A stretch of DNA of 64,000 bases from Pseudomonas asiatica (GCF_009932335.1 NZ_BLJF01000001.1:868001-932000), one strand, 5' to 3'. Numbered from the stretch's first letter, positions 17,679 through 26,742 are shown. A program made the numbers and translations. Notes: generated by a model from the letters alone, not told the origin.

Positions 17679-18859
17679 AAGACGCCGTGATCGTAGCCAC
17701 TGCCCGCACACCCATCGGCAAAGCCATGCGTGGTGCCTTCAACGACCTGAAAACCCCCAGCATGACTGCCGTCGCCATTCGGGCAGCCGTCGAGCGGGCT
17801 GGTATCGAGCCGGCGCAGGTGGAGGATCTGGTGCTGGGTACCGGCATGCAGAGTGGTACCGCCGCGATCAACCCTGGCCGACTGTCGGCGCTGGCTGCCG
17901 GCTTGCCGCAATCGGTCAGCGGGCAGACCCTCGACCGCCAGTGTGCGTCGGGCCTGATGGCCATCGCTACAGCGGCCAAGCAGATCATTGTCGATGGTAT
18001 GCAGGTGACCATCGGCGCCGGCCAGGAGCAGATCAGCCTGGTCCAGCAGGTGCACAACCAGCTGGCCAGCGAGGCCTATGACCCTGCCGTGCTGCGAATG
18101 AGCGAACACGCCTACATGCCGATGCTGCAAACCGCCGAGTTTGTCGCCCGCCGCTATGGCATCAGCCGGGAAGCGCAGGACGCCTACGCCTTGCAGTCGC
18201 AGCAACGCACTGCAGCGGCGCAGGCGGCGGGGTTGTTTGCCGATGAAATCGTGCCCGTCTCGGCACGCAGGAAGGTTGTCGACAAGCTGTCCGGTGCGGT
18301 GAGCCATGAGGAAGTCTGCCTCAGTCAGGACGAAGGAAACCGGCCGGCGACCACCCTGGCAGACCTGCAAGGGCTGAAGCCAGTTGTCGAAGGCGGCTGC
18401 GTGACGGCCGGCAATGCCAGCCAGCTGTCTGATGGCGCCAGTGCCTGCGTGCTGATGGAAGGCGCACTGGCCGCAAGGTCGGGCAAGGCGCCGCTGGGGC
18501 TGTATCGTGGTATCGCCGTGGCCGGACTGGCTCCTGAGGAAATGGGTATCGGCCCGGTGCTGGCGGTGCCCAGGTTGCTGCACCAGCACGGCCTGAACGT
18601 GGACGACATCGGTCTGTGGGAGCTGAACGAAGCGTTCGCCTGCCAGGTACTGTACTGTGCCCAGCGTTTGCAGATAGACCCTGCGAAGCTGAACGTCAAT
18701 GGCGGTGCCATTGCCATCGGCCACCCCTACGGCATGAGCGGTGCACGGATGGTCGGGCATGCGCTTCTGGAGGGCAGGCGGCGCGGGGTGAAGTACGTGG
18801 TGGTGACCATGTGTGTTGGCGGCGGGATGGGCGCGGCAGGGCTGTTCGAAGTGCTGTAG
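17675..18859 (+). CDS. Acetyl-CoA C-acyltransferase (thiolase)
   Basis: This 394-residue thiolase cleaves 3-ketoacyl-CoA with CoA, releasing acetyl-CoA, or runs in reverse. The acylated cysteine is C90 ([11 protein letters not shown]), the catalytic His is H350 ([11 protein letters not shown]) and the second Cys is C380 (TMCVGGGMG). The start at 17675 follows GAGGAA and overlaps the thioesterase stop by ATGA; longer in-frame readings would lie inside the thioesterase gene. It ends the beta-oxidation operon. A stem-loop without a U-run follows the stop. Confidence 0.93.
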   Translation: MKDAVIVATARTPIGKAMRGAFNDLKTPSMTAVAIRAAVERAGIEPAQVEDLVLGTGMQSGTAAINPGRLSALAAGLPQSVSGQTLDRQCASGLMAIATAAKQIIVDGMQVTIGAGQEQISLVQQVHNQLASEAYDPAVLRMSEHAYMPMLQTAEFVARRYGISREAQDAYALQSQQRTAAAQAAGLFADEIVPVSARRKVVDKLSGAVSHEEVCLSQDEGNRPATTLADLQGLKPVVEGGCVTAGNASQLSDGASACVLMEGALAARSGKAPLGLYRGIAVAGLAPEEMGIGPVLAVPRLLHQHGLNVDDIGLWELNEAFACQVLYCAQRLQIDPAKLNVNGGAIAIGHPYGMSGARMVGHALLEGRRRGVKYVVVTMCVGGGMGAAGLFEVL

Positions 18860-18870
18860 GGCATCCGTCA

Positions 18871-18897
18871 GGCCAGCCCCGGCGCCTGCGGCTGGCC
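18871..18897 (+). other. Stem-loop after the beta-oxidation operon
   Basis: GGCCAGCC and GGCTGGCC form a perfect 8-bp stem with an 11-nt loop, 11 bp after the thiolase stop. No U-run follows, so it may be an mRNA 3' end stabiliser or part of a Rho-dependent end rather than an intrinsic terminator. Confidence 0.4.
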
Positions 18898-18954
18898 GCG
18901 GGGTGGCCTGCAAGTCAGAACGGCGGCTCGTTCGGGGGCTGCAGCCTGAGTCAG

Positions 18955-19815
18955 TCAAGGCGCGCCGAACAGCATCGTCCAGTACACGCCGTTATCGCTA
19001 CGCGAGTTTTTGGCAAAGGCCGCCCCCACCTGGGTAAACATCGGGTTCATCAGGTTGGCGCAATGCCCGGGGCTGGCCAGCCAGCCTGCCATCGCCTTGC
19101 TCGGTGACCCTTGGCCTGCGGCAATGTTCTCGCCGATCTGCCGCCCACGGTAGCCGGCATCCCATGCCCGATCCGCGGGCAGATCACCGTCGAGGTCACG
19201 GTGCGCGAAGAAATTATCGTTGGCCATCGCCCGGCTGTGTCGCTGCGCCGCCGTTCCCAGGGCGGTGTTCCAGGCTAGCGGGCGTGCAGCGGCAAAGCGC
19301 TTGCGACCACACAGGCGTGGTTTCGCCCGTGCAGCGTTCACCTGTGCCAGCAACGCTTTGCTTGCCGATCGCCCATCGCCGAGCTGGGCATCGAGCAGGG
19401 GCCGAGCCAGCAGCACCCGCCACTCGTTGCGTGAGCGACTGACGCCGATATCGGCATATTGGCTATCGAGCAGGGCCGTGCAGTAGTCGCTGCGCAGCAT
19501 GTCGAAGGCCTCCTCGGCATCTTGTGCGCCGACCAGACGGATGGCCCGCACCTTCACCGCCTGATACCCCGCAGCCTTCAATCCTTCCCGCAATGCCCCG
19601 CCGTAGCCGACCGGCAACGCCAGTTTCGGCTTCAGCACCAGCGGCGTCGAGCCCCGGATAATGCGCCGCTCGCAGCGTTGTGGCTGGGTGCGATAGTCGT
19701 TGATGGCTGCCACCAGTTGCCTTTCCCCGCTGGCATGGGCGGGGTTGGCGAACAGGTGGAAAAAAGGAATGAGGCAGAGCGAGACAAAGGGGGAGCGACG
19801 GACTGCGTGGCGCAT
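18955..19815 (-). CDS. Secreted CAP/SCP-superfamily protein with tandem CAP-like halves
   Basis: The 286-residue product starts at ATG 19815 (MRHAVRRSPF), giving a signal peptide cut near AHA-SGE. The C-terminal half is a bacterial CAP (SCP/PR1, YkwD-like) domain: AQVNAARAKPRLCG, AQRHSRAMANDNFFAH, IGENIAAG and WLASPGHCANLMNP carry the family's His and Glu residues. The N-terminal half repeats the pattern in weaker form (AAINDYRTQPQRCE, then MLRSDYCTALLDSQYADIGV) but lacks the His. CAP proteins are secreted and of varied function; no enzyme activity is assured. It converges on the thiolase gene. Confidence 0.83.
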   Translation of the reverse strand: MRHAVRRSPFVSLCLIPFFHLFANPAHASGERQLVAAINDYRTQPQRCERRIIRGSTPLVLKPKLALPVGYGGALREGLKAAGYQAVKVRAIRLVGAQDAEEAFDMLRSDYCTALLDSQYADIGVSRSRNEWRVLLARPLLDAQLGDGRSASKALLAQVNAARAKPRLCGRKRFAAARPLAWNTALGTAAQRHSRAMANDNFFAHRDLDGDLPADRAWDAGYRGRQIGENIAAGQGSPSKAMAGWLASPGHCANLMNPMFTQVGAAFAKNSRSDNGVYWTMLFGAP

Positions 19816-19958
19816 GGGGTGAATGGCTCTGGTGAATGGCGGCGGCAAGGCCGAATTAAGGGCTCGGCTAAGACTGTGCGGCTCAATACAGGTTCACGCG
19901 TACGGGGTACAATTTTTCGCGGGTACTCAACTTGAATGCTGCAGCAAGGTAAACCGCA

Positions 19959-20255
19959 ATGACACAAGCTACCGATCAGGCTTTTTACGACCGCGCGGAT
20001 GCGCATATCGAACTGGCGAACCAGCAGATCGAGAAAATCGAAGACCTGGGCAAGGTCAGTGCCTCACTGACCTTCGGCGCCTCGCGCTTCAATGCCTGGA
20101 TGAGTGCCCGCAGTTTCAAGACCAGTGCCGAACTGGCTGCCGCGCGGGAGGAGCTGTTGAAGTATTTCTGCGAGCAGTACCGGATGATGCTCGAGGACAA
20201 CCTGGACGAGCACATCGAGCATTTCGACCGGTATGTGCTGGGCAAAGGCGACTGA
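19959..20255 (+). CDS. DUF3144 family small protein
   Basis: This 98-residue, mostly helical, acidic protein has no signal peptide or membrane segment. It carries the DUF3144 pattern FYDRADAHIELAN followed by FNAWMSARSF. Function is unknown for the family. AAGG lies upstream of the ATG. The gene stands alone between the divergent CAP gene and a REP pair ahead of soxR. Confidence 0.8.
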   Translation: MTQATDQAFYDRADAHIELANQQIEKIEDLGKVSASLTFGASRFNAWMSARSFKTSAELAAAREELLKYFCEQYRMMLEDNLDEHIEHFDRYVLGKGD

Positions 20256-20271
20256 ACTTTATGGGGCAGGC

Positions 20272-20402
20272 GGTCCCTTGTAGGAGCGGCCTTGTGTCGC
20301 GAACGGGCTGCGGAGCAGCCCCAGGACCTCAGCCGAAATGCATAAATTGCTGGGGCTGCTCTGCAGCCCTTTCGCGACACAAGGCCGCTCCTACAGGGTA
20401 CG
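20272..20402. repeat. REP inverted pair, GTAGGAGCGGCCTTGTGTCGCG type
   Basis: TGTAGGAGCGGCCTTGTGTCGCGAA... at the left is mirrored by ...TTTCGCGACACAAGGCCGCTCCTACA at the right, with GGGCTGC..GCAGCCCC stems inside. This is the classical P. putida REP in a head-to-head pair, between convergent DUF3144 and soxR. Confidence 0.92.
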
Positions 20403-20429
20403 CGATGCGTGGATAAACCCGGTGACGGG

Positions 20430-20885
20430 CTATCGGGCCTTCTTCTCCAGAATCCGCGGCCCGGTACCTTCCTTGCCCAGCACATCCTCGGGGTTGCGCA
20501 GTGGGCAATCTTCCAGCGACAGGCAGCCGCAACCAATGCAGTTGTCCAGGCTGTCGCGCAACGCTTCCAGAGTACGAATGCGGGCGTTCAGGTCTTCGCG
20601 CCAGGCGGTCGACATCTCGCCCCATTGCGCTGCCGTGAGCTTACTGTTGGGCGCATAGCGGCTGAAGGCCTGCTTGATCTCGTCAAGCGGAATACCCGTG
20701 CGCTGCGCCACCTTGATGATGGCCAGCGTGCGCAGCACCAGTGAAGGATAGCGGCGCTGGTTACCCGCCGTACGGACGCTGGCGATCAGCCCCTTGGTCT
20801 CGTAGAAGTGCAGCGCAGAAACCGCCACGCCGCTGCGTTTGGCCACTTCCCCTACCGTTAGCATCCGTGTGTTGTCCGCTGCCAT
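20430..20885 (-). CDS. soxR: Redox-sensing MerR-family regulator SoxR
   Basis: The 151-residue product begins at ATG 20885 ([19 protein letters not shown]). It has the MerR winged helix, a dimerisation helix, and the SoxR [2Fe-2S] ligands C116, C119, C121 and C127 in the C-x2-C-x-C-x5-C pattern. SoxR activates its target by untwisting a promoter with an over-long spacer when its cluster is oxidised by redox-cycling compounds. Such a promoter is found in the divergent gap, driving the RND efflux operon. In pseudomonads SoxR controls efflux and monooxygenase genes rather than soxS, which fits this arrangement. Confidence 0.95.
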   Translation of the reverse strand: MAADNTRMLTVGEVAKRSGVAVSALHFYETKGLIASVRTAGNQRRYPSLVLRTLAIIKVAQRTGIPLDEIKQAFSRYAPNSKLTAAQWGEMSTAWREDLNARIRTLEALRDSLDNCIGCGCLSLEDCPLRNPEDVLGKEGTGPRILEKKAR

Positions 20886-20890
20886 GCCTG

Positions 20891-20921
20891 TTGACCTCAA
20901 GTTAACTCGAGCTCTTATAGT
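20891..20921 (+). promoter_or_regulatory. SoxR-box promoter with 19-bp spacer
   Basis: A -35 TTGACC (20891-20896) and -10 TATAGT (20916-20921) are separated by 19 bp, the over-long spacer expected of MerR-family promoters. The spacer holds CCTCAAGTTAACTCGAG (20895-20911), closely matching the known SoxR operator centred on GTTAAC. It should drive the efflux operon starting at 20971 and may autoregulate soxR. Confidence 0.9.
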
Positions 20922-20970
20922 CCTGCCCGATCTTCCCCGCAACCGCTTTCCCTGATGATCGGAGCACTGC

Positions 20971-22068
20971 ATGAACAAAAGGACGTTACTGGCCTGGGCT
21001 GGCGCTGTTGCAGGTGTGCTGGCCGCTGCCTATGCATTGGTCGGCAGTGGCTCGGCGCCGCCGGCTGCGGCGGCATGGCCGGCGACCAAGGTGGCGCTGG
21101 CCACGGCCGAGCAAGTGCAGCTGGCACGGCAGAACTTTGCTTCGGGGGAGCTGGAGGCGGTCAACCAGGTACAGGTGGCGGCCGAGACGGCGGGGCGCAT
21201 CACCCGCATCGCCTTCGAGTCGGGGCAATTGGTGAGTGCAGGGCAATTGCTGGTACAGCTGAACGATGCCCCGGAGCAGGCCCAGCGCGTGCAGTTGCGC
21301 GCCAGGCTGCGCAATGCCGAAGTGGTGCTGCAGCGCAGCCGCAAGCTGCGCGCGGTGAACGCCGTGTCACAGGAGCTGCTCGACAATGCGGCCACCGCCG
21401 TGGACGTGGCCAGCGGTGAGCTGCAGCATGTCGAGGCGCTGATCGCGCAGAAGGCAATTCGCGCGCCGTTTGCCGGCAAGCTCGGCATTCGCCGGGTGCA
21501 TCAGGGCCAGTACCTGAGCGCCGGTGAGACCATCGCCAGCCTGGCCGACATCAGCCAGCTGCACGTCAATTTTTCCCTGGGCGAACAAGCCGCCCCCGAA
21601 GTGCACGTGGGGCAACTGCTGGCGCTGACGGTGGATGCGGTGCGCGGGCAGGACTTCCAGGCCCGGGTGGTCGCGGTGGACCCGGTGGTGAGCAAGGCGC
21701 GCCTGGTGCAGGTGCAGGCGGCCTTGCCGAACCCGGGCGGGCAGTTGCAGCCGGGCATGTACGCCGGCGTGCGCCTGGATGCCGCGCAGCCGTCAAGCGT
21801 GCTGGCCGTGCCGGAAACCGCGATCACCTACACCGCCTACGGGCAGACGGTGTTCGTCGCTACCCGGGACCCTGAACAGGGCACCCGGGTCAGCCGGGTG
21901 CGGGTGACTACCGGTGAGCGCTGGCAGGGGCGGGTGGAGATCACCTCAGGCCTGGCACCCGGTGACCAGGTGGTGGTTTCCGGCCAGTTGAAACTGAGCG
22001 ACGGCATGCCGGTCGAGCCAGTGGCTCAGGACAGCCTGCAGGCCAGCCAGGGAGGGCGGCAATCGTGA
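20971..22068 (+). CDS. RND efflux periplasmic adaptor (membrane fusion protein)
   Basis: This 365-residue membrane-fusion protein has an N-terminal membrane anchor or signal (residues 5-28, [18 protein letters not shown]), split lipoyl domains (around [20 protein letters not shown] and [14 protein letters not shown]), a short alpha-hairpin and a beta-barrel. It links an inner-membrane RND pump to an outer-membrane channel. It lies 49 bp downstream of the SoxR-box -10 and overlaps the pump gene by 4 bp. Resemblance is to the MexH / MdtA class. Expression should rise with redox-cycling compounds such as phenazines, quinones or paraquat. Confidence 0.93.
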   Translation: MNKRTLLAWAGAVAGVLAAAYALVGSGSAPPAAAAWPATKVALATAEQVQLARQNFASGELEAVNQVQVAAETAGRITRIAFESGQLVSAGQLLVQLNDAPEQAQRVQLRARLRNAEVVLQRSRKLRAVNAVSQELLDNAATAVDVASGELQHVEALIAQKAIRAPFAGKLGIRRVHQGQYLSAGETIASLADISQLHVNFSLGEQAAPEVHVGQLLALTVDAVRGQDFQARVVAVDPVVSKARLVQVQAALPNPGGQLQPGMYAGVRLDAAQPSSVLAVPETAITYTAYGQTVFVATRDPEQGTRVSRVRVTTGERWQGRVEITSGLAPGDQVVVSGQLKLSDGMPVEPVAQDSLQASQGGRQS

Positions 22069-25000
22069 AGTTCACCGACCTCTTTGTCCGCCGCCCGGTG
22101 CTGGCGCTGGTGGTCAGCAGCCTGATCATCCTGTTGGGGCTGTTTGCCATGGGCAAGCTGCCGATCCGCCAGTACCCGCTGCTGGAAACTTCCACCATCA
22201 CCATCAGCACCGAGTACCCGGGCGCCTCTGCCGAGCTGATGCAAGGCTTCGTGACCCAGCCGATCACCCAGGCGGTGTCGTCGGTCGAAGGCATCGACTA
22301 CCTGTCCTCGTCGTCGCAGCAGGGGCGCAGCCTGATCACCTTGCGCATGGTGCTCAACCGCGATTCGACCCAGGCGCTTGCCGAGACCATGGCCAAGGTC
22401 AACCAGGTGCGCTATCGCCTGCCGGAAAAGGCCTACGACCCGGTGGTGGAGCTGTCGGCAGGTGACTCCACGGCGGTGGCCTACGTGGGCTTTGCCAGCG
22501 AAACCTTGTCGATACCCGAACTGAGCGATTACCTGTCGCGGGTGGTGGAACCGCAGTTCTCCGGCATCGACGGTGTGGCCAAGGTGCAGTCGTTCGGCGG
22601 GCAGCGCCTGGCCATGCGCCTTTGGCTGGACAGCGAACAGATGGCCGGGCGCGGGGTGACGGCCGCCGACGTGGCACAGGCGGTGCGTGCCAACAACTAC
22701 CAGGCGACGCCGGGGCAGGTGCGTGGGCAGTACGTGCTGGCCGATATCCAGGTGGACACCGACCTGACCCGGGTCGAGGACTTCCGCGAGCTGATCATCC
22801 GCAACGATGGCACCGACCTGGTGCGCCTGCGCGATGTCGGCACCGTCGAGCTGAGCGCGGCGGCCACCCAGACCAGCGCCACCATGGACGGCAAGCCCGC
22901 CGTGCACCTGGGGCTGTTCCCCACCCCGACCGGCAACCCGCTGGTGATCGTCGAGGGTATTCGCCAGCTGCTGCCGCAGATCCGCCAGACCCTGCCACCC
23001 GGGGTGGAGGTGGCGCTGGCCTACGAAACCGCACGCTTCATCGACGCCTCGATCGACGAGGTGCTGCGCACGCTGGTGGAGGCCATGGTGATCGTGGTGC
23101 TGGTCATCTGGCTGTGCCTGGGTTCGCTGCGCAGCGTGGTGATCGCGGTGGTGGCCATCCCGCTGTCGATGCTCGGTGCGGCGGGCCTGATGCTGCTGTT
23201 CGGCTTCAGCCTGAACCTGCTGACCTTGCTGGCGATGGTGCTGGCCATCGGCCTGGTGGTGGACGATGCCATCGTGGTGGTGGAGAACGTGCACCGTCAT
23301 ATCGAAGAGGGCAAGTCGCCGATTGCCGCGGCGCTGGCCGGGGCGCGGGAAATCGCCGGGCCGGTGATCGCCATGACCCTGACCCTGGCCGCCGTATACG
23401 CGCCGATCGGCTTGATGGGCGGGCTGACCGGCACGCTGTTCCGTGAGTTTGCCCTGACCCTGGCGGGGGCGGTGATCGTGTCGGGCATCGTCGCGCTCAC
23501 CCTGTCGCCGGTGATGAGTTCGCTGTTGTTGCAACCCGGCCAGCAGCATGGCGCCATGGCCAACATGGCCGACCGCCTGTTCGGCATGCTGACCGGGGCC
23601 TATGGGCGAGTACTCGCCTACACCCTGTCGCATCGCTGGATCAGTGGTGGTGTGGCGCTTGTGGTGTGCCTGAGCCTGCCTTGGCTGTACCTGCTGCCGC
23701 AGCGCGAACTGGCCCCGCCCGAGGACCAGGCGGCGGTGCTGACGGCCATCAAGTCGCCGCAGCATGCCAGCCTGGATTATGTGGAGCGCTTTGCCCTGAA
23801 GCTGGACCAGGTGATGAAGTCCCTCGCCGAAACCACCGACACCTGGATCATCAACGGTACCGACGGCCCGGCCGCCAGTTTCGGCGGCATCAACCTCAGC
23901 GCCTGGCAGGCCCGCGAGCGTTCCGCCGCGCAGGTGCAGGCGCAGTTGCAGCAGGCCGTGGCGGACATCGAGGGCAGCAGCATCTTCGCCTTCCAGGTGG
24001 CCTCGCTGCCGGGTTCCAGCGGTGGCTTGCCGGTGCAGATGGTGTTGCGCAGCGCACAGGACTACCCCGAGCTGTACCAGACCATGGAAATGATCAAGCA
24101 GCGCGCCCGCGACAGCGGCCTGTTCAGCGTGGTGGACAGCGACCTCGACTACAACAACCCGGTGGTCAAGGTGCGCATCGACCGCGCCAAGGCGGCCAGC
24201 CTGGGCATCAGCATGCAGGCCATCGGCGAGTCGCTGGGTGTGCTGGTGGGTGAACAGTACCTCAACCGCTTCGCCCTGTTCGGGCGCTCCTACGACGTGA
24301 TCCCGCAAAGCATCCAGGACCAGCGCCTGACGCCGGCAGCGCTGAACCGCCAGTACGTGCGCGCCGAAAACGGCACCCTGGTGCCGCTGGCCACGGTGGT
24401 GCACCTGGACATCGAAGTGGCGCCCAACCGCTTGCTGCAGTTCGACCAGCAGAACGCCAGTACCCTACAGGCGATCCCGGCGCCCGGTGTGTCGATGGGT
24501 AATGCCGTGGCATTTCTCGAACAGCTTGCCGCCGAACTGCCACCTGGCTTCAGCCATGACTGGCAATCGGAGTCGCGCCAGTACGTGCAGGAGGGCTTTG
24601 CCCTGATGTGGGCGTTTCTCGCCGCCCTGGTGGTGATCTACCTGGTGCTGGCCGCGCAGTACGAAAGCCTGGTGGACCCGCTGATCATCCTGGTGACCGT
24701 GCCGCTGTCGATCTGCGGTGCGCTGCTGCCGCTGGCGCTGGGCTGGGCCACGCTGAACATCTACACACAGATCGGCCTGGTGACCCTGATCGGCCTGATC
24801 AGCAAGCACGGCATCCTGATGGTGGAGTTCGCCAACGAGATCCAGGTGCGTGACAACCTCGACCGTGCCACCGCCATCGTCCGCGCCGCGCAGATACGCC
24901 TGCGGCCGGTGCTGATGACCACGGCGGCGATGACCTTCGGCGTGCTGCCACTGCTGTTCGCCAGCGGTGCCGGGGCCAACAGCCGCTTTGGCCTGGGGGT

Positions 25001-25145
25001 AGTGATCGTGTGCGGGATGCTGGTGGGGACCTTGTTTACCCTGTTTGTGCTGCCGACGATCTATGCCTTGCTGGCGCGAGACCATCGGGTGACCACGGTG
25101 CGGGGGCAGCAGTTGGTGGAGGCTGAGCGGGTGCTGGACATGTGA
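22065..25145 (+). CDS. RND multidrug efflux pump, inner-membrane subunit
   Basis: This 1026-residue HAE1-type RND transporter has twelve membrane helices with large periplasmic loops after helices 1 and 7. The proton-relay aspartates are D400 and D401 in VVDDAIVVVENVHRH. The start is GTG overlapping the adaptor stop. The length and the N-terminus [15 protein letters not shown] match the MexI / MdtB-like branch. No outer-membrane factor gene follows, so the pump must borrow a channel encoded elsewhere. Together with soxR it forms a redox-stress efflux unit exporting compounds that oxidise SoxR. Confidence 0.95.
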   Translation: MKFTDLFVRRPVLALVVSSLIILLGLFAMGKLPIRQYPLLETSTITISTEYPGASAELMQGFVTQPITQAVSSVEGIDYLSSSSQQGRSLITLRMVLNRDSTQALAETMAKVNQVRYRLPEKAYDPVVELSAGDSTAVAYVGFASETLSIPELSDYLSRVVEPQFSGIDGVAKVQSFGGQRLAMRLWLDSEQMAGRGVTAADVAQAVRANNYQATPGQVRGQYVLADIQVDTDLTRVEDFRELIIRNDGTDLVRLRDVGTVELSAAATQTSATMDGKPAVHLGLFPTPTGNPLVIVEGIRQLLPQIRQTLPPGVEVALAYETARFIDASIDEVLRTLVEAMVIVVLVIWLCLGSLRSVVIAVVAIPLSMLGAAGLMLLFGFSLNLLTLLAMVLAIGLVVDDAIVVVENVHRHIEEGKSPIAAALAGAREIAGPVIAMTLTLAAVYAPIGLMGGLTGTLFREFALTLAGAVIVSGIVALTLSPVMSSLLLQPGQQHGAMANMADRLFGMLTGAYGRVLAYTLSHRWISGGVALVVCLSLPWLYLLPQRELAPPEDQAAVLTAIKSPQHASLDYVERFALKLDQVMKSLAETTDTWIINGTDGPAASFGGINLSAWQARERSAAQVQAQLQQAVADIEGSSIFAFQVASLPGSSGGLPVQMVLRSAQDYPELYQTMEMIKQRARDSGLFSVVDSDLDYNNPVVKVRIDRAKAASLGISMQAIGESLGVLVGEQYLNRFALFGRSYDVIPQSIQDQRLTPAALNRQYVRAENGTLVPLATVVHLDIEVAPNRLLQFDQQNASTLQAIPAPGVSMGNAVAFLEQLAAELPPGFSHDWQSESRQYVQEGFALMWAFLAALVVIYLVLAAQYESLVDPLIILVTVPLSICGALLPLALGWATLNIYTQIGLVTLIGLISKHGILMVEFANEIQVRDNLDRATAIVRAAQIRLRPVLMTTAAMTFGVLPLLFASGAGANSRFGLGVVIVCGMLVGTLFTLFVLPTIYALLARDHRVTTVRGQQLVEAERVLDM

Positions 25146-25173
25146 GGTAAACCTGGCCACTGCTTACAGGCAT

Positions 25174-25310
25174 GCGCGATCCCTGTAGGAGCGGCCTTGT
25201 GTCGCGAAAGGGCTGCGCAGCAGCCCCAGGATTTCCGCGCAGGTGCATAAATTGCCGGGGCTGCTGCGCAGCCCTTTCGCGACACAAGGCCGCTCCTACA
25301 GGGATCGCGC
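25174..25310. repeat. REP inverted pair, GTAGGAGCGGCCTTGTGTCGCG type
   Basis: Outer arms GCGCGATCCCTGTAGGAGCG and its inverse are identical over more than 50 bp including the internal GGGCTGCGCAGCAGCCCC stem. It lies between convergent RND and GntR genes and belongs to the same family as the copy ahead of soxR. Confidence 0.93.
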
Positions 25311-25344
25311 AAGTTTTGGGATATCGAGCATGGCGCTGGTTTGA

Positions 25345-26082
25345 TCAGCCAGGCGACCGGTCGCGGCGCATCTGGCTAACCAGGGTAAAGCGGTCATCCG
25401 GGTGCACCGTCTCGGACACCGCCATCAGGTCGCCGTTTTCCTCGCGGTAATGGCGAATGATCTTCAGCCCCGGCGCGCCTGTCTCGGCCTTCAGCACTCG
25501 GGCCATTTCCGCGCTCAGCAACACTGCCCGCACCTGCTGGTCGACCACCGCGATCGCCCGGCCATAGTGCTGCTCGATAAGCCCCGCAATCAGCTGGTCG
25601 GGGTGCTCGCGGGCCAACTCGATGACCTCGGCATGGTCGCGCTGCGCGTACACATCGGTCCAGCACAGCGGCGCCGCGTTGTGCACGCGGTCGACACGGA
25701 TGCTCGACACGCAGAAGTAGTGCTCGCCTGGTACCAGCCCCAGCCGCGCCGCCTCGCTCAGGTCGGCGACGAAGTGGCGCACGTCCTGAATTTCCCGTTG
25801 CTGCGTTTCCGCCAGGTGCGCCAGGTCTGCCACGCTGGCCAGTGACTGCGAGTAGCCACCGCGCGGGCTGCTGGCCTCCACCCGGGTGCCTACGCGCTTG
25901 CGCCGCGATACCAGCCCTTGGTTGAGCAATTGGTTGATCGCCGCGCGCACCGTGTGTCGGCTCACATCGTACAGGTCGCACAGCTCGAACTCGGTCGGCA
26001 GCAGGCTGCCCACCGGGTAGCGGCCGCTGGCGATGCCTTCCATCAAGTCCTTGGCCACGGTGCTATAGCGCGTCGGGTTCAT
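25345..26082 (-). CDS. GntR-family regulator with UTRA domain (HutC subfamily)
   Basis: This 245-residue regulator has an N-terminal GntR winged helix (residues 1-70: GRYPVGSLLPTEFELCDLYD, then VSRHTVRAAINQL). A UTRA ligand-binding domain (about 95-240) carries HYFCVSSIRVDR and ends near SETVHPDDRFTLVSQM. UTRA repressors sense small catabolic ligands such as urocanate, sugars or fatty acids. The gene lies 58 bp after the GNAT gene on the same strand and could share its transcript. No catabolic operon adjoins it, so the ligand is unknown. Confidence 0.9.
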   Translation of the reverse strand: MNPTRYSTVAKDLMEGIASGRYPVGSLLPTEFELCDLYDVSRHTVRAAINQLLNQGLVSRRKRVGTRVEASSPRGGYSQSLASVADLAHLAETQQREIQDVRHFVADLSEAARLGLVPGEHYFCVSSIRVDRVHNAAPLCWTDVYAQRDHAEVIELAREHPDQLIAGLIEQHYGRAIAVVDQQVRAVLLSAEMARVLKAETGAPGLKIIRHYREENGDLMAVSETVHPDDRFTLVSQMRRDRSPG

Positions 26083-26140
26083 ACCTTTGGTCTGTCTCGC
26101 GAATTTGTAACAGCGGCGGGGCGCAATGCGGCCCCGGAAA

Positions 26141-26584
26141 TCAAGCCTGTGCGGGCAGGCTCATATGCAGCAAGGGGAACGGCCGGCCTTCGCCATCCAG
26201 CGGTGAACGGCCGGTCTGGATGAAACCATAGTGCCGGTAGAACCCCACCGCCTGCGGGTTCTGCTCGTTGACATCGACGCTCATCACGCTGTGCTTCTGG
26301 CGGCCGAAGTCCAGCAGCGCGCGGCCTACGCCCTGGCCATGGCGTTCGGGGGCGACGAAGAGCATTTCCACGTGGTTGCCATTGAAACCGATGAAGCCCA
26401 GCGGGCGGTCTTCGGTGTCAACCGCGACCCAGAGCTCGACGGCCAGAAGGTAGACGTCGCGCAATTGCGGCAGCAGCGCGTCGATGTCGGACGCTTGTAG
26501 AAAGTGGTGCGTGGCGCGCACGGCGCGCAGCCAGATATCGAGCAGTTGCGGGTGGTCTGCAGCGATACTTTGGCGAATGATCAT
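26141..26584 (-). CDS. GNAT-family N-acetyltransferase
   Basis: This 147-residue GNAT protein starts at ATG 26584 (MIIRQSIAADHPQLLDIW). The acetyl-CoA pyrophosphate loop is ERHGQGVGRALLDF, and the C-terminal NPQAVGFYRHYGFIQTGR is typical. It resembles the YjaB group in length and layout. Such enzymes acetylate amines or protein N-termini; the substrate is unknown. It is the upstream neighbour of the UTRA regulator on the same strand. Confidence 0.88.
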   Translation of the reverse strand: MIIRQSIAADHPQLLDIWLRAVRATHHFLQASDIDALLPQLRDVYLLAVELWVAVDTEDRPLGFIGFNGNHVEMLFVAPERHGQGVGRALLDFGRQKHSVMSVDVNEQNPQAVGFYRHYGFIQTGRSPLDGEGRPFPLLHMSLPAQA

Positions 26585-26704
26585 GGAGTCATGCCTGGGC
26601 GGTGTATGGCCGGGGAGGCCGGGAGGAAGAAAAAGGGTACCCGGATTGTGTGGGGCGGGGCAATGGACGGTGGGGCAGGGCATCAGCTGATGTGTTGCCC
26701 GGGC

Positions 26705-26742
26705 CGGCCCTTTCGCGGGTAAACCCGCTCCCACAGGGTACG
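26705..26742. repeat. Single REP element, CGGGTAAACCCGCTCCCACAGG type
   Basis: GGCCCTTTCGCGGGTAAACCCG followed by CTCCCACAGGGTACGCG matches the second P. putida REP family, here unpaired. It lies in the 234-bp gap between the GNAT gene and the end of lysA, in which I see no gene. Confidence 0.75.

Noticed and set aside
20272..20402. Possible CRISPR-like or sRNA repeat
   Set aside because: The repeat is one inverted pair with the known P. putida REP sequence; there are no regularly spaced direct repeats or spacers.
22026..24404. Long open frame antisense to the RND pump gene
   Set aside because: His/Gln-rich shadow translation with no domain; the plus strand encodes a clear full-length RND pump.
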